The notes beneath the pieces are model-generated. The model was not told where the DNA came from. It saw only the letters and a list, made by a program, of their open reading frames with translations, and did not search any database. A DNA stretch of 64,000 bases, taken from positions 1,116,001 through 1,180,000 of the forward strand of contig CBDCAO010000012.1 of assembly GCA_965213935.1 (NCBI GenBank), in the 5' to 3' direction. Every line of letters begins with the position of its first letter. Within the stretch, counting starts at the first letter, position 1. Below, piece by piece: positions 50,128 through 58,182 of the stretch. The translations under genes were made by a program, and so were the position numbers. The stretch comes from Bin52 sp965213935 (GTDB lineage: Bacteria > Pseudomonadota > Alphaproteobacteria > Thalassobaculales > Thalassobaculaceae).

Positions 50128-51664
50128 CACGATACGAACCGGATCCGGACCAGCGAAGCAGGGAGTTGCCGTTCATTGCGGCCGGGATACCGATCCCCAT
50201 CAGCTCCAGCAGGGTCGGTGCGACGTCGGCCAGTCGTCCATCCGCGAATGACCTGACGCCTTCCGGTGCATTGACCAGGATCGCGGGAACCGGGTTGGTG
50301 GTATGCGCAGTATGCGGACCACCGGTCTCGGGGTTGAACATGGTCTCGCAGTTGCCGTGATCGGCAGTGAGCACCATCACGCCTCCGGCGTGGCGCAGCG
50401 CCTCCTCGACCCGTCCGACACAGTGATCGACTGTCTCCACCGCCGCGATCGCGGCCGCGAGGTCACCGGTGTGGCCGACCATGTCAGGGTTGGCATAGTT
50501 GGCGACGATCAGGTCGAACTCGCCGTTGCCGATGGCCTCGACAAGCCGGTCCGTCACCTCCTGCGCCGACATTTCCGGTTGCAGGTCATAGGTTGCGACC
50601 CGCGGCGACGGAACCAGGATCCGGCTCTCCCCCTCGTGACCCTGCTCGCGTCCACCGTTCAGGAAGAAGGTCACGTGCGGGTATTTCTCGGTCTCGGCGA
50701 TCCGAAGCTGGCGCCGCCCGGCCTGGGCGACTACCTCGCCCAGGGTCCCGGCAAGATCCGCCGGCGGGAACACCGGCTCGATGAACGGGTCGAGCTCGTC
50801 GGAGTAGCGCACCATCCCGGTCGCGTGGGCGAAACGTGGCAGGCGCGGACGCTCGAACCCGGCAAACGACGGATCGAGCAGCGCGGCCAGGATCTCGCGC
50901 ACGCGATCGGCCCGGAAGTTCGCGACCATGAGCCCGTCGCCATCGCGCATCCCGTCGTAACCCGCAATGGCAAACGGGCGGACGAACTCGTCGGTCTCGC
51001 CCCTGGCGTGGGCAGTTTCCACGGCGGTGCTCCCCCGCGCAGCCGGTTCGCCCTCCGCGTTCACCAGAAGCTCCCACGCGGTGCGGACCCGGTCCCAGCG
51101 CCGGTCGCGGTCCATGGCAAAGTACCGGCCGATCACGCTGGCGAGCGACGCGCCGGCGGGCAGCGCAGCTTCGAATCGCGGCAGATCGGACCGGGCCTGG
51201 GCGGGAGGGACGTCACGGCCGTCCAGGACGGCGTGGACCAGGACGCGGATGCCCGATCCAGCGAGCCTGTTTGCGAGCGCCTTCACGTGGTTCAGGTGGG
51301 CATGCACCCCGCCGGCGGAGACCAGGCCCACCAGGTGACAGCGCCCGGTTCCGGCAGCGGTGCACTCGATCAGCCGGTCGAGCGACGGATGCCCGTCGAG
51401 TACGCCCCCGGCAAGGGCGCTGTTGATGCGGGGAAGGTCCTGCATGACCACACGGCCGGCACCGAGGTTCATGTGTCCGACTTCGGAATTGCCCATCTGG
51501 CCGTCCGGCAGGCCCACATCCTGTCCGGAGGCATGAAGCCGGGCGGACGGCCACCTGCGTCGGAGGCGGTCAAAGACCGGGGTGTGAGCCAGGGCAACCG
51601 CGTTGTGATCGGGATCCGCGCGCTCGCCCCACCCATCCATGATACACAGCATGACCGGCTTCAT
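50117..51664 (-). CDS. gpmI: 2,3-bisphosphoglycerate-independent phosphoglycerate mutase
   Basis: Metalloenzyme of 515 residues interconverting 3- and 2-phosphoglycerate. MLCIMDGWG is the metal-binding start; QMGNSEVGHMNLGAGRVVMQ contains the catalytic Ser; HAVLDGRDVPP, FRADRVREI, and the late VANYANPDMVGHTG and TADHGNCETM complete the two-Mn site. Its stop overlaps the envC start. It could take over product from glycerate 2-kinase. Confidence 0.95.
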   Translation of the reverse strand: MKPVMLCIMDGWGERADPDHNAVALAHTPVFDRLRRRWPSARLHASGQDVGLPDGQMGNSEVGHMNLGAGRVVMQDLPRINSALAGGVLDGHPSLDRLIECTAAGTGRCHLVGLVSAGGVHAHLNHVKALANRLAGSGIRVLVHAVLDGRDVPPAQARSDLPRFEAALPAGASLASVIGRYFAMDRDRRWDRVRTAWELLVNAEGEPAARGSTAVETAHARGETDEFVRPFAIAGYDGMRDGDGLMVANFRADRVREILAALLDPSFAGFERPRLPRFAHATGMVRYSDELDPFIEPVFPPADLAGTLGEVVAQAGRRQLRIAETEKYPHVTFFLNGGREQGHEGESRILVPSPRVATYDLQPEMSAQEVTDRLVEAIGNGEFDLIVANYANPDMVGHTGDLAAAIAAVETVDHCVGRVEEALRHAGGVMVLTADHGNCETMFNPETGGPHTAHTTNPVPAILVNAPEGVRSFADGRLADVAPTLLELMGIGIPAAMNGNSLLRWSGSGSYRDDA

Positions 51665-51709
51665 GACCCGATTTTATCCCAACCGGCAGGGCCGGCCAAA
51701 CCGGCCTGG

Positions 51710-52168
51710 TCAGCCATGGTGGTACGGATGTCCGGAGAGAATTCGTTCGGCACGGTAGAGCTGTTCGGCAACCAGTCCGCGAACCAGCATGTGGGGCCAC
51801 GTCATCCGGCCGAGCGACAGAACAAGGTCGGACCGCCCGACCACCGCCCCGCCCAGACCGTCCGGGCCCCCGATCAGCAGGCAGAACTGCCGGGTGCCTT
51901 CGTCGCGATGACGCCCGATCCACCCGGCCAGCCTTCGACTGTCAAGATCCGTCCCGTTCTCGTCCAGAGCGATGGTGCGTGCACCGCGCGGTACCGCAGC
52001 CAGCAGCGCATCGGCCTCGCGGCGCAGCCGGGTTCCCCCGTCGCGGGCGGCCCCGGCGGGGACCTCCCTGAGCTCCAGATCCCAGGCAAGGCGGCCGGCA
52101 TAGTGACGGTAGAGGTCGCGGAAAACGTCGTCCCTCGCCCGTCCGACAGCCGCGAGCGTGATTCGCAT
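51710..52168 (-). CDS. rlmH: RlmH, 23S rRNA (pseudouridine1915-N3)-methyltransferase
   Basis: SPOUT-class methyltransferase of 152 residues. MRITLAAVGRARDD is the usual start, and ALDENGTDLDSRRLAGWIG, FLIGG-type LLIGGPDGLG and LSLGRMTWPHMLVRGLVAEQ with YRAERILSGHPYHHG are the SAM-binding trefoil knot and the invariant C-terminus. It methylates pseudouridine 1915 of 23S rRNA. It starts 8 bases after the RsfS-containing gene, as is common. Confidence 0.95.
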   Translation of the reverse strand: MRITLAAVGRARDDVFRDLYRHYAGRLAWDLELREVPAGAARDGGTRLRREADALLAAVPRGARTIALDENGTDLDSRRLAGWIGRHRDEGTRQFCLLIGGPDGLGGAVVGRSDLVLSLGRMTWPHMLVRGLVAEQLYRAERILSGHPYHHG

Positions 52169-52176
52169 CCCACCAC

Positions 52177-53211
52177 TCACTGCGCCCGACCGGGATCGCC
52201 AGTCGCATCGCTGCCGGCGCGGACTGTCGCGGTCCACATCTTGTCGAGGCCGTAGAACTCGCGCACCTCGGGCCTGAACAGGTGCACGATCACGTCTCCG
52301 GCATCGATCAGGACCCAGTCCCCCTGTCGCAGTCCCTCGACCCGCCGCCGCTGTGCCTGCATTGGCTTGAGGCGGGCGAGCAGGTGTTCGGCCATCGCGG
52401 TCACGTGCCGTGACGAGCGGCCGCTCGCGATTACCATGTAGTCGCCGATCGTGCTCCTGCCGGCGAGGTCGATCGAGAGCACGTCCTGCGCGCTGTCCTC
52501 GTCCAGGGAACCGAGCACCAGTGCGAGCAGGTCCGCAACATGGTCGCGACCCGCGGCATCGCGCAGGCGTGTCGCCGATGACGCGTTGAGCCGGGTGTGA
52601 AGATAGGCCCACGCCGGTGCGGGCCGCGCCGCCAGCAGCGCCGCCTCACGTTCGCGAACCCGCGCACGGGGGAACGCACGCGCTGCCGCTCCCGACAGGG
52701 CCGTCGCCCCGTAGCCGGGCCTGGCAAACACCGCGACGGGGATGGACTGCATAAGGGACTTCCAGTCCTGCCAGTCCGGCAGTTCGCGGAAGTTGTCAGC
52801 CCCCATGAGCCAGACGAACCGGGTTCGTGGACACCGCCGGCGCAACAACCGGACCGTGTCCACGGTAAAGGCGGTGCCCAGGTCCGACTCGAGCGCGGTA
52901 ACCTCGATCGCGGGATGTGCGCCGACGCGCCGGGCCGTGGCCAACCTGTCCGGGAGCGGCACCATGCCGTCTTCCGACTTCAGCGGGTTCTGCGGCGACA
53001 CCAGCCACCAGACCCGGTCAAGCCGTAACCGGCGCAGCGCCAGCAGCGCGATCATCCGGTGTCCGTCGTGCGCCGGGTTGAAGGATCCGCCCATGAGCCC
53101 GATGCGCAGTGAACCGGGATCCGGCCTGATCAGGGTGGACAGCGCCGCGTGCCGCGTGTGCGGCCGGTCACCCGTGTCCACGGTCCCTCGGCCGCCCGGC
53201 GTGGGCGTCAC
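52177..53211 (-). CDS. Fused NadD (nicotinate-nucleotide adenylyltransferase) and RsfS (ribosome silencing factor)
   Basis: Single frame of 344 residues. The NadD part has IGLMGGSFNPAHDGHRMIAL (H-x-x-H site), WLVSPQNPLK, WLMGADNFRELPDWQ and ASSATRLR, where NadD normally ends. Without a stop, DHVADLLALVLGSLDEDSAQ begins the RsfS part, followed by DYMVIASGRSSRHVTAMAEH, DWVLIDAGDVIVHLF and REFYGLDKMW. NadD makes deamido-NAD; RsfS binds uL14 and blocks subunit joining. The two are usually adjacent separate genes. GTG at 53211 overlaps proA as GTGA. Separate internal initiation of RsfS cannot be ruled out. Confidence 0.9.
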   Translation of the reverse strand: MTPTPGGRGTVDTGDRPHTRHAALSTLIRPDPGSLRIGLMGGSFNPAHDGHRMIALLALRRLRLDRVWWLVSPQNPLKSEDGMVPLPDRLATARRVGAHPAIEVTALESDLGTAFTVDTVRLLRRRCPRTRFVWLMGADNFRELPDWQDWKSLMQSIPVAVFARPGYGATALSGAAARAFPRARVREREAALLAARPAPAWAYLHTRLNASSATRLRDAAGRDHVADLLALVLGSLDEDSAQDVLSIDLAGRSTIGDYMVIASGRSSRHVTAMAEHLLARLKPMQAQRRRVEGLRQGDWVLIDAGDVIVHLFRPEVREFYGLDKMWTATVRAGSDATGDPGRAQ

Positions 53212-54497
53212 GGACGCGTTTGCCCATTGCCGCGGACAACGTACTTGAAGCTGGTCAGCTGCTCGACGCTCACCGGCCCGCGTGCGTGCAGCCGTCCGGT
53301 CGAGATGCCGATTTCAGCCCCCATGCCGAACTCGCCGCCATCCGCGTACTGGGTCGAGGCATTGTGCAGCACGATGGCGCTGTCGACCTCGTCGAGGAAC
53401 CGCTCGGCGGTAGCACCGTCACCGGTCACGATGGTGTCGGTATGGCTCGACCCGTATCGGTTGACATGCCCGATGGCGCCGTCAACCCCGTCGACCAGCC
53501 TGACCGCCAGGATTGCATCCAGGTACTCGGTGCTCCAGTCGTCTTCGGTTGCGGGCACCATTTCCGGCACCAGCAGCATGGCCTGCGGATCGCCACGCAG
53601 GCTGCAGCCGGCCTCGGTGAGCGCCGCTGCGACCGGCGGCAACAGTCTGGATGCGACAGCCCGGTCAACCAGCAGGGTTTCCGCGGCACCGCAGACGCTG
53701 GTGCGGCGCATCTTGGCGTTCAGCACGATGTTCCTGGCCATGTCGGGATCGGCCGCTCGGTCGAGATAGACGTGACACAGCCCGTCGAGATGCGCGATGA
53801 CCGGGATCCGGCTTTCGTCCTGAACTCGCTGGATCAGTGACCGGCCCCCGCGCGGCACGATGATGTCGATCCACTCCGGCATGGTCAGCATGTGGCCCAC
53901 CGCCGCCCTGTCGCGTGTCGGCACCAGCTGCACGGCGGTCGCGGGCAGACCGGCCGCCTCCAGGCCCTGGCCAAGACAGGACGCAATGGCGCGCGAGGAA
54001 TGCAGCGATTCCGATCCGCCACGAAGGATGGCGGCATTGCCGGACTTGATACAGATGCCGCCGGCGTCGGCGGTCACGTTGGGCCGGGACTCGTAGATGA
54101 TGCCGATGACGCCGAGCGGCGTTCGCACCCTGCTGATCTCGAGGCCATTGGGCCGGGTCCAGCTGGCCATGACCGACCCGACCGGGTCGGGCAGGTCCGC
54201 AATCGCCTCGAGCCCGGCGGCCACGCCGCCAAGTCGGGGCCCATCCAGAGCCAGCCGGTCGAGCAGCGAAGCCCGCAGGCCGCGGTCACGCCCGGCGGCC
54301 ACATCGCGCTCGTTGGCCTCGAAGATGTCGCCAGCCTGCGCGCGGATTGCGTCCGCCGCCAGCCGCAATGCGCGATTCTTCCGATTCTCGCCCGCCCTCG
54401 ACAGGGTACGCGCGGCCGCCCTGGCGTTGCGGCCGAGCGTCTGCATAACGGTTTCGAGCGATGTCTCGCTGTCATGGCCGGCTTCGGCAAGCGACAT
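53208..54497 (-). CDS. proA: Gamma-glutamyl phosphate reductase
   Basis: Enzyme of 429 residues for the second step of proline synthesis. RTPLGVIGIIYESRPNVTAD, CIKSGNAAILRGGSE, IVPRGGRSLI and MRRTSVCGAAETLLVDR with the catalytic Cys are family motifs; GEFGMGAEIGISTGRLHARG closes it. It lies ten bases behind proB and overlaps the NadD start. Confidence 0.95.
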   Translation of the reverse strand: MSLAEAGHDSETSLETVMQTLGRNARAAARTLSRAGENRKNRALRLAADAIRAQAGDIFEANERDVAAGRDRGLRASLLDRLALDGPRLGGVAAGLEAIADLPDPVGSVMASWTRPNGLEISRVRTPLGVIGIIYESRPNVTADAGGICIKSGNAAILRGGSESLHSSRAIASCLGQGLEAAGLPATAVQLVPTRDRAAVGHMLTMPEWIDIIVPRGGRSLIQRVQDESRIPVIAHLDGLCHVYLDRAADPDMARNIVLNAKMRRTSVCGAAETLLVDRAVASRLLPPVAAALTEAGCSLRGDPQAMLLVPEMVPATEDDWSTEYLDAILAVRLVDGVDGAIGHVNRYGSSHTDTIVTGDGATAERFLDEVDSAIVLHNASTQYADGGEFGMGAEIGISTGRLHARGPVSVEQLTSFKYVVRGNGQTRP

Positions 54498-54507
54498 GGG
54501 TCCGTTC

Positions 54508-55647
54508 CTAACTGGTCAAGACGAGGTCGTCGCGATGGATCATTTCATCGCGGCCACGATACCCCAGGATGGATTCGATTTCACCGGACTTGCGCCGGCA
54601 GATCAGCGCGGCGTCGCGCGAGCCGTAGGCGGCAAGTCCGCGCGCGAGTTCAGCGCCGCCGGTGTCGGTGACCGCAACCAGGTCACCACGCTCGAACTGC
54701 CCTTCAACCCGGGCAACTCCGGCGGGGAGCAGGCTTCGACCGCGCCGCAACGCGGCTGCGGCGCCACTGTCGATGGTCAGTGTTCCGGCTGGACCGAGCG
54801 CACTCGCGATCCAGTTCTTGCGCGCTCCGCGCGGCGTTCCCGACGGTGCAAAGCAGGTGCAGCGGGCCCCGCGCTCCACCGCGCCCAGCGGTCCCATCAC
54901 TTCGCCGGACGCGATGATCATCCGGCAGCCGGCGCCGGTGGCGATCCGGGCCGCCGCCAGCTTGGTCACCATTCCACCCGACGCGACCTCGCTGCCGACG
55001 GATCCTGCCATCGCCTCGATCTGCGGCGTGATCCTGGCCACGTGGGGGATGTGACAGGCCGACGGGTCGCCTCTCGGGTCGCGGTCGTACAGACCGTCGA
55101 CATCGGACAGCAGCAGCAGCGTGTCGGCGCTGACCATCTGTGCCACCCGCGCGCTCAGGCGGTCATTGTCGCCGAAGCGGATTTCGGCGGTTGCGACCGT
55201 ATCGTTCTCGTTGATCACCGGCAGGGCGCCGAGCGAGAGCAATGTCGAGATGGTCGCGCGCGCATTCAGGTGCCGGCGCCGGCGTTCGGTGTCGTCGGGC
55301 GACAGCAGGATCTGCGAGACGGTCATGCCGTGTCGCGCCATCATTTCCTGCCACGCGTGCGCCAGCCGGATCTGGCCGGTGGCGGCCGCGGCCTGCTTTT
55401 CCTCGAGCCTGAGAGTTCGGATGTCGAGGCCGAGGTGCCGGCAGCCGACGGCGATGGCGCCCGAGGAGACCACGATCACCTCGAGTCCCCGGCGGCGGAG
55501 CCTCGCAATGTCCTCGCCGAGCGCGTCGAGCCAGTCGCGCCGGACCCGGCCGTCGCGTTCACGCACCAGCAGGGCGGAGCCGATCTTCACGACCAGCCGC
55601 CCCGACTGCGCGAACATGTTCGACCCGCCCGTCAGTGCGATACCCAT
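54508..55647 (-). CDS. proB: Glutamate 5-kinase
   Basis: Kinase of 379 residues with an N-terminal amino acid kinase domain and C-terminal PUA domain. RLVVKIGSALLVRERDGRVR, VVSSGAIAVGCRHLG, NARATISTLLSLGALPVINE and SDVDGLYDRDP are kinase motifs; LLPAGVARVEGQFERGDLVA begins the PUA part. The ATG at 55647 is preceded by GGGGAG. The first 16 bases overlap the end of obgE. It starts proline synthesis with proA. Confidence 0.95.
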   Translation of the reverse strand: MGIALTGGSNMFAQSGRLVVKIGSALLVRERDGRVRRDWLDALGEDIARLRRRGLEVIVVSSGAIAVGCRHLGLDIRTLRLEEKQAAAATGQIRLAHAWQEMMARHGMTVSQILLSPDDTERRRRHLNARATISTLLSLGALPVINENDTVATAEIRFGDNDRLSARVAQMVSADTLLLLSDVDGLYDRDPRGDPSACHIPHVARITPQIEAMAGSVGSEVASGGMVTKLAAARIATGAGCRMIIASGEVMGPLGAVERGARCTCFAPSGTPRGARKNWIASALGPAGTLTIDSGAAAALRRGRSLLPAGVARVEGQFERGDLVAVTDTGGAELARGLAAYGSRDAALICRRKSGEIESILGYRGRDEMIHRDDLVLTS

Positions 55648-56666
55648 GCGCTCTCCCCGGCGGCAGTGTCGCTGCGGCGCCGGGTGCGGACATGCCGCAG
55701 CACCTCCGACAGCATCCGGTCGAGGCCATATCCCGCAACCGCCGAGATCCGGTGCACGGTCTCGCCGCACAACCGGCCGAGGTCCCCGGCCAGCTCCGCG
55801 GCAACGGCAGGCTCGCAGGCGTCGACCTTGGTCAGCGCGACCACCTCCGGCTTGTGCTCCAGGCCTGCGCCGTATGCCGCGAGTTCGCCGCGAACCACCC
55901 TGTACGCCTCGAGCGGTTCCGGTCCGGTGGCGTCAACCAGGTGCAGGAGGGCCCCACAGCGCTCGACGTGGCCCAGGAACCGGTCACCCAGGCCGGCACC
56001 GGCATGGGCCCCTTCGATCAGGCCCGGGATGTCGGCAAGCACGATGACCTCGTCGGAAAACCCGACCACCCCCAGCCCCGGGTGCAGCGTGGTAAACGGG
56101 TAATCAGCGATCCGGGGCCGGGCCCGGCTTACACGCGCAAGCAGGGTCGACTTGCCGGCGTTGGGCAATCCGACAAGGCCGGCATCGGCGATCAGCTTGA
56201 GGCGCAGCCAGATCGACTTGGTCGCCCCCGGCCATCCGGGCAGCGCCTTGCGCGGGACACGGTTGGTGGAACTCTTGTAGCGTGCGTTGCCGAACCCGCC
56301 GTCACCGCCGCGCAGCAGGGTGACCCGTTGTCCGACCCGGGTAAGGTCGGCGATCAGGGTCTCGCGGTCATCCTCGAGTATCTGGGTGCCGAGCGGCAGG
56401 CGAAGGACAACATCTCCCCCCGACGCGCCGGTCTTCTGGCGGCCGGCACCGCCACGCCCGGTCCCGGCACGGAAGTGTTGCCGGTAGCGGTAGTCGATCA
56501 GGGTGTTGAGACCGTCGACGCAGACCGCGACGACATCGCCGCCACGCCCACCGTTACCGCCGTCGGGGCCACCGTACTCGACGTGTGCCTCGCGCCGGAA
56601 GCTCACACAGCCACCACCGCCGTTTCCGCTGGTGATGTGGACCTTGGCCTGATCAAGAAACTTCAC
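55632..56666 (-). CDS. obgE: Obg GTPase
   Basis: GTPase of 344 residues. The N-terminal Obg fold has the glycine-rich KVHITSGNGGGGCVSFRREA and GGPDGGNGGRGGDV. The G domain has GLPNAGKST (G1), the switch region YPFTTLHPGLGVV, DIPGLIEGAHAGAGLG (G3), TKVDACEP (G4) and SAVAG (G5). It acts in 50S assembly and stress control. It follows rpmA by 30 bases in the usual rplU-rpmA-obgE operon. Confidence 0.96.
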   Translation of the reverse strand: MKFLDQAKVHITSGNGGGGCVSFRREAHVEYGGPDGGNGGRGGDVVAVCVDGLNTLIDYRYRQHFRAGTGRGGAGRQKTGASGGDVVLRLPLGTQILEDDRETLIADLTRVGQRVTLLRGGDGGFGNARYKSSTNRVPRKALPGWPGATKSIWLRLKLIADAGLVGLPNAGKSTLLARVSRARPRIADYPFTTLHPGLGVVGFSDEVIVLADIPGLIEGAHAGAGLGDRFLGHVERCGALLHLVDATGPEPLEAYRVVRGELAAYGAGLEHKPEVVALTKVDACEPAVAAELAGDLGRLCGETVHRISAVAGYGLDRMLSEVLRHVRTRRRSDTAAGESAWVSH

Positions 56667-56696
56667 TGCCCACGGGCCCCCGTCAACGGGGCAGGA

Positions 56697-56960
56697 TCAC
56701 TCCGCCGCGGCGGATTCGACGGCGATGTAGGTTCGACCGCCGGCCTTGCGCCTGAAACGGACCAGCCCCTCGGTCATGGCGAACAGCGTGTGGTCCCGGC
56801 CCATGCCGACATTTTCACCGGGATGGAACCGCGTTCCACGCTGGCGCACCAGGATGTTGCCCGGGATCACCGCCTGACCGCCGAACTTCTTGACCCCGAG
56901 ACGCCGTCCCGCCGAGTCGCGCCCGTTGCGCGAACTGCCGCCTGCCTTCTTGTGCGCCAT
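56697..56960 (-). CDS. rpmA: Ribosomal protein bL27
   Basis: Protein of 87 residues starting MAHKKAGGSSRNGRDSAGRR, the invariant L27 N-terminus that reaches the peptidyl-transferase centre, followed by KKFGGQAVIPGNILVRQRGT. It starts six bases after the rplU stop. Confidence 0.97.
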   Translation of the reverse strand: MAHKKAGGSSRNGRDSAGRRLGVKKFGGQAVIPGNILVRQRGTRFHPGENVGMGRDHTLFAMTEGLVRFRRKAGGRTYIAVESAAAE

Positions 56961-56966
56961 GAACTG

Positions 56967-57287
56967 CTACTCCCCGGCTGCCTGGATGTCGGTGATCCGC
57001 AGCACCGTCACGTCCTGGCGATGACCCCGCGTACGCCGGTAGTTCTTCCGCCGCTTCTTCTTGAACACGATGATCTTGTCACTGCGCTTCTGCTCCAGCA
57101 CCCGGGCCGTGACCCTGGCACCGTCGATCACCGGCCTGCCGACGGTCGAGGACTCGCCGTCGCCGAGCATCAGAACCTCGTCGAGGTCCACGCTGTCGCC
57201 TGCCTCGGCGACGAGCTTCTCCACGACAATCACGTCATCGACGGCGACCTTGTACTGCTTGCCACCGGTCTTGAGAACCGCATACAT
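56967..57287 (-). CDS. rplU: Ribosomal protein bL21
   Basis: Protein of 106 residues: MYAVLKTGGKQYKVAVDDVI, VLMLGDGE, IVFKKKRRKNYRRTRGHRQ (rRNA-binding basic segment) and VLRITDI at the end. First gene of the rplU-rpmA-obgE-proBA run, with a good promoter upstream. The ATG at 57287 was chosen because the protein then starts exactly as homologues do; frames extending upstream have no similarity. Confidence 0.97.
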   Translation of the reverse strand: MYAVLKTGGKQYKVAVDDVIVVEKLVAEAGDSVDLDEVLMLGDGESSTVGRPVIDGARVTARVLEQKRSDKIIVFKKKRRKNYRRTRGHRQDVTVLRITDIQAAGE

Positions 57288-57351
57288 CGCCTGGAATCCC
57301 GGGAGAGGTCTGGATTTGGGGCACGCGGCATCCGCATCCCGAAGGGTGGGG

Positions 57352-57379
57352 ACTATAGCCCCGGCGCCCGCACTGTCAA
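57352..57379 (-). promoter_or_regulatory. Sigma-70-type promoter for rplU and the operon behind it
   Basis: On the minus strand a perfect TTGACA and TATAGT (5 of 6) are 16 bases apart. The transcript would begin near 57345, giving a leader of about 60 bases before the rplU start at 57287. This is the best promoter match in the window, apt for a ribosomal-protein operon. Confidence 0.75.
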
Positions 57380-57656
57380 TCGGGAATTCACCGCAGGCCC
57401 GGCGCCGCATCACACCGACGCGGGGCGCACCGGCTCGTCCCGCATCCTCCGTTGACACGGCCGTATGCGGCGGCCTGCCTGAACGATGTCCAGGGTCCTT
57501 GACGCCGTGCCCGGGAGGGCCACGCCGGTGTTCCGCCGCCGGTGCCCGTACCCGGAACCACGACGAAAGGCTCGAGGCGATCCCGGGTACGGCAGACCGG
57601 ACGTGTTCCGCACCATGCCCTCCCGTCTGGCGCGAACATCGGGCCGGACAAACCTC

Positions 57657-57685
57657 TTGGCGACATGCGCAAGACCCGATACAAG
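57657..57685 (+). promoter_or_regulatory. Candidate promoter for tRNA-Ser
   Basis: TTGGCG and TACAAG spaced by 17 bases, 20 bases before the tRNA. Hexamers are partial matches. Confidence 0.4.
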
Positions 57686-57704
57686 GCGACCGATTGTGCA
57701 GCGG

Positions 57705-57794
57705 GGTGGGGTGCCGGAGTGGTCGAACGGGGCGGTCTCGAAAACCGTTGTGCGCGCAAGCGCACCGTGGGTTCGAATCCCACCCCCACCGCCA
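57705..57794 (+). tRNA. tRNA-Ser (anticodon CGA)
   Basis: The 7-bp acceptor stem GGTGGGG pairs with CCCCACC at 57784-57790, followed by G and an encoded CCA end. The anticodon loop has CGA at 57739-57741. A long variable arm (TGTGCGC / GCGCAC) is typical of tRNA-Ser, and the T arm is GTGGG-TTCGAAT-CCCAC. It reads UCG codons. Conserved housekeeping genes lie to its left and accessory sequence to its right. Confidence 0.95.
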
Positions 57795-58182
57795 GAGGCG
57801 TACGGAATTTTGTGGCACATCTGGGCCCATGGACCGAGCGGTGGCTCTTGCGGGATTCAATCGGGTCAGTGCCACTCTGCGAGCGTCACTCACCTTAAGA
57901 TCTGGTGCAAGAAGTCGTTTGTGATCGGGGCTGCGCAATCCGGAGTCGAACCCGACACACGCAGAACAGGGACAGGTTGCCTCGACGCACGGGGGGGCGG
58001 TTCGCTCCCGGATCCGGCACCGGGAAAGCGGGCATTCCGCGTCGATCCGCGGAACGCGACGCCGATCGCCTGGCGTGAAGACCCAAGGTACAAGTCGGCC
58101 CCGATACTGTATGACGGCGGATCTGCATGAGGGTTCGGTGTCCCGACATCGGGGAGTTTGCGGCCACGGCTCGGGGGCGGGA
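57795..58182. other. 388 bases without a gene, between tRNA-Ser and the substrate-binding protein
   Basis: No coding sequence or repeat of the tRNA end is visible. The segment GGAGTCGAACCC near 57951 resembles a reversed T arm but has no tRNA around it. The promoter of the substrate-binding-protein gene should be near the right end, but no good match was found. Confidence 0.5.

Noticed and set aside
57940..57970. Second tRNA or attachment-site repeat near GGAGTCGAACCC
   Set aside because: Only a T-arm-like stretch with a mismatched stem; no acceptor stem or anticodon arm and no match to the tRNA-Ser end.
57486..58130. A 214-codon open frame running across the tRNA-Ser gene
   Set aside because: Its protein-like part (VPEWSNGAVSKTVVRASAPWV) is simply the tRNA-Ser sequence translated, a well-known annotation artefact.
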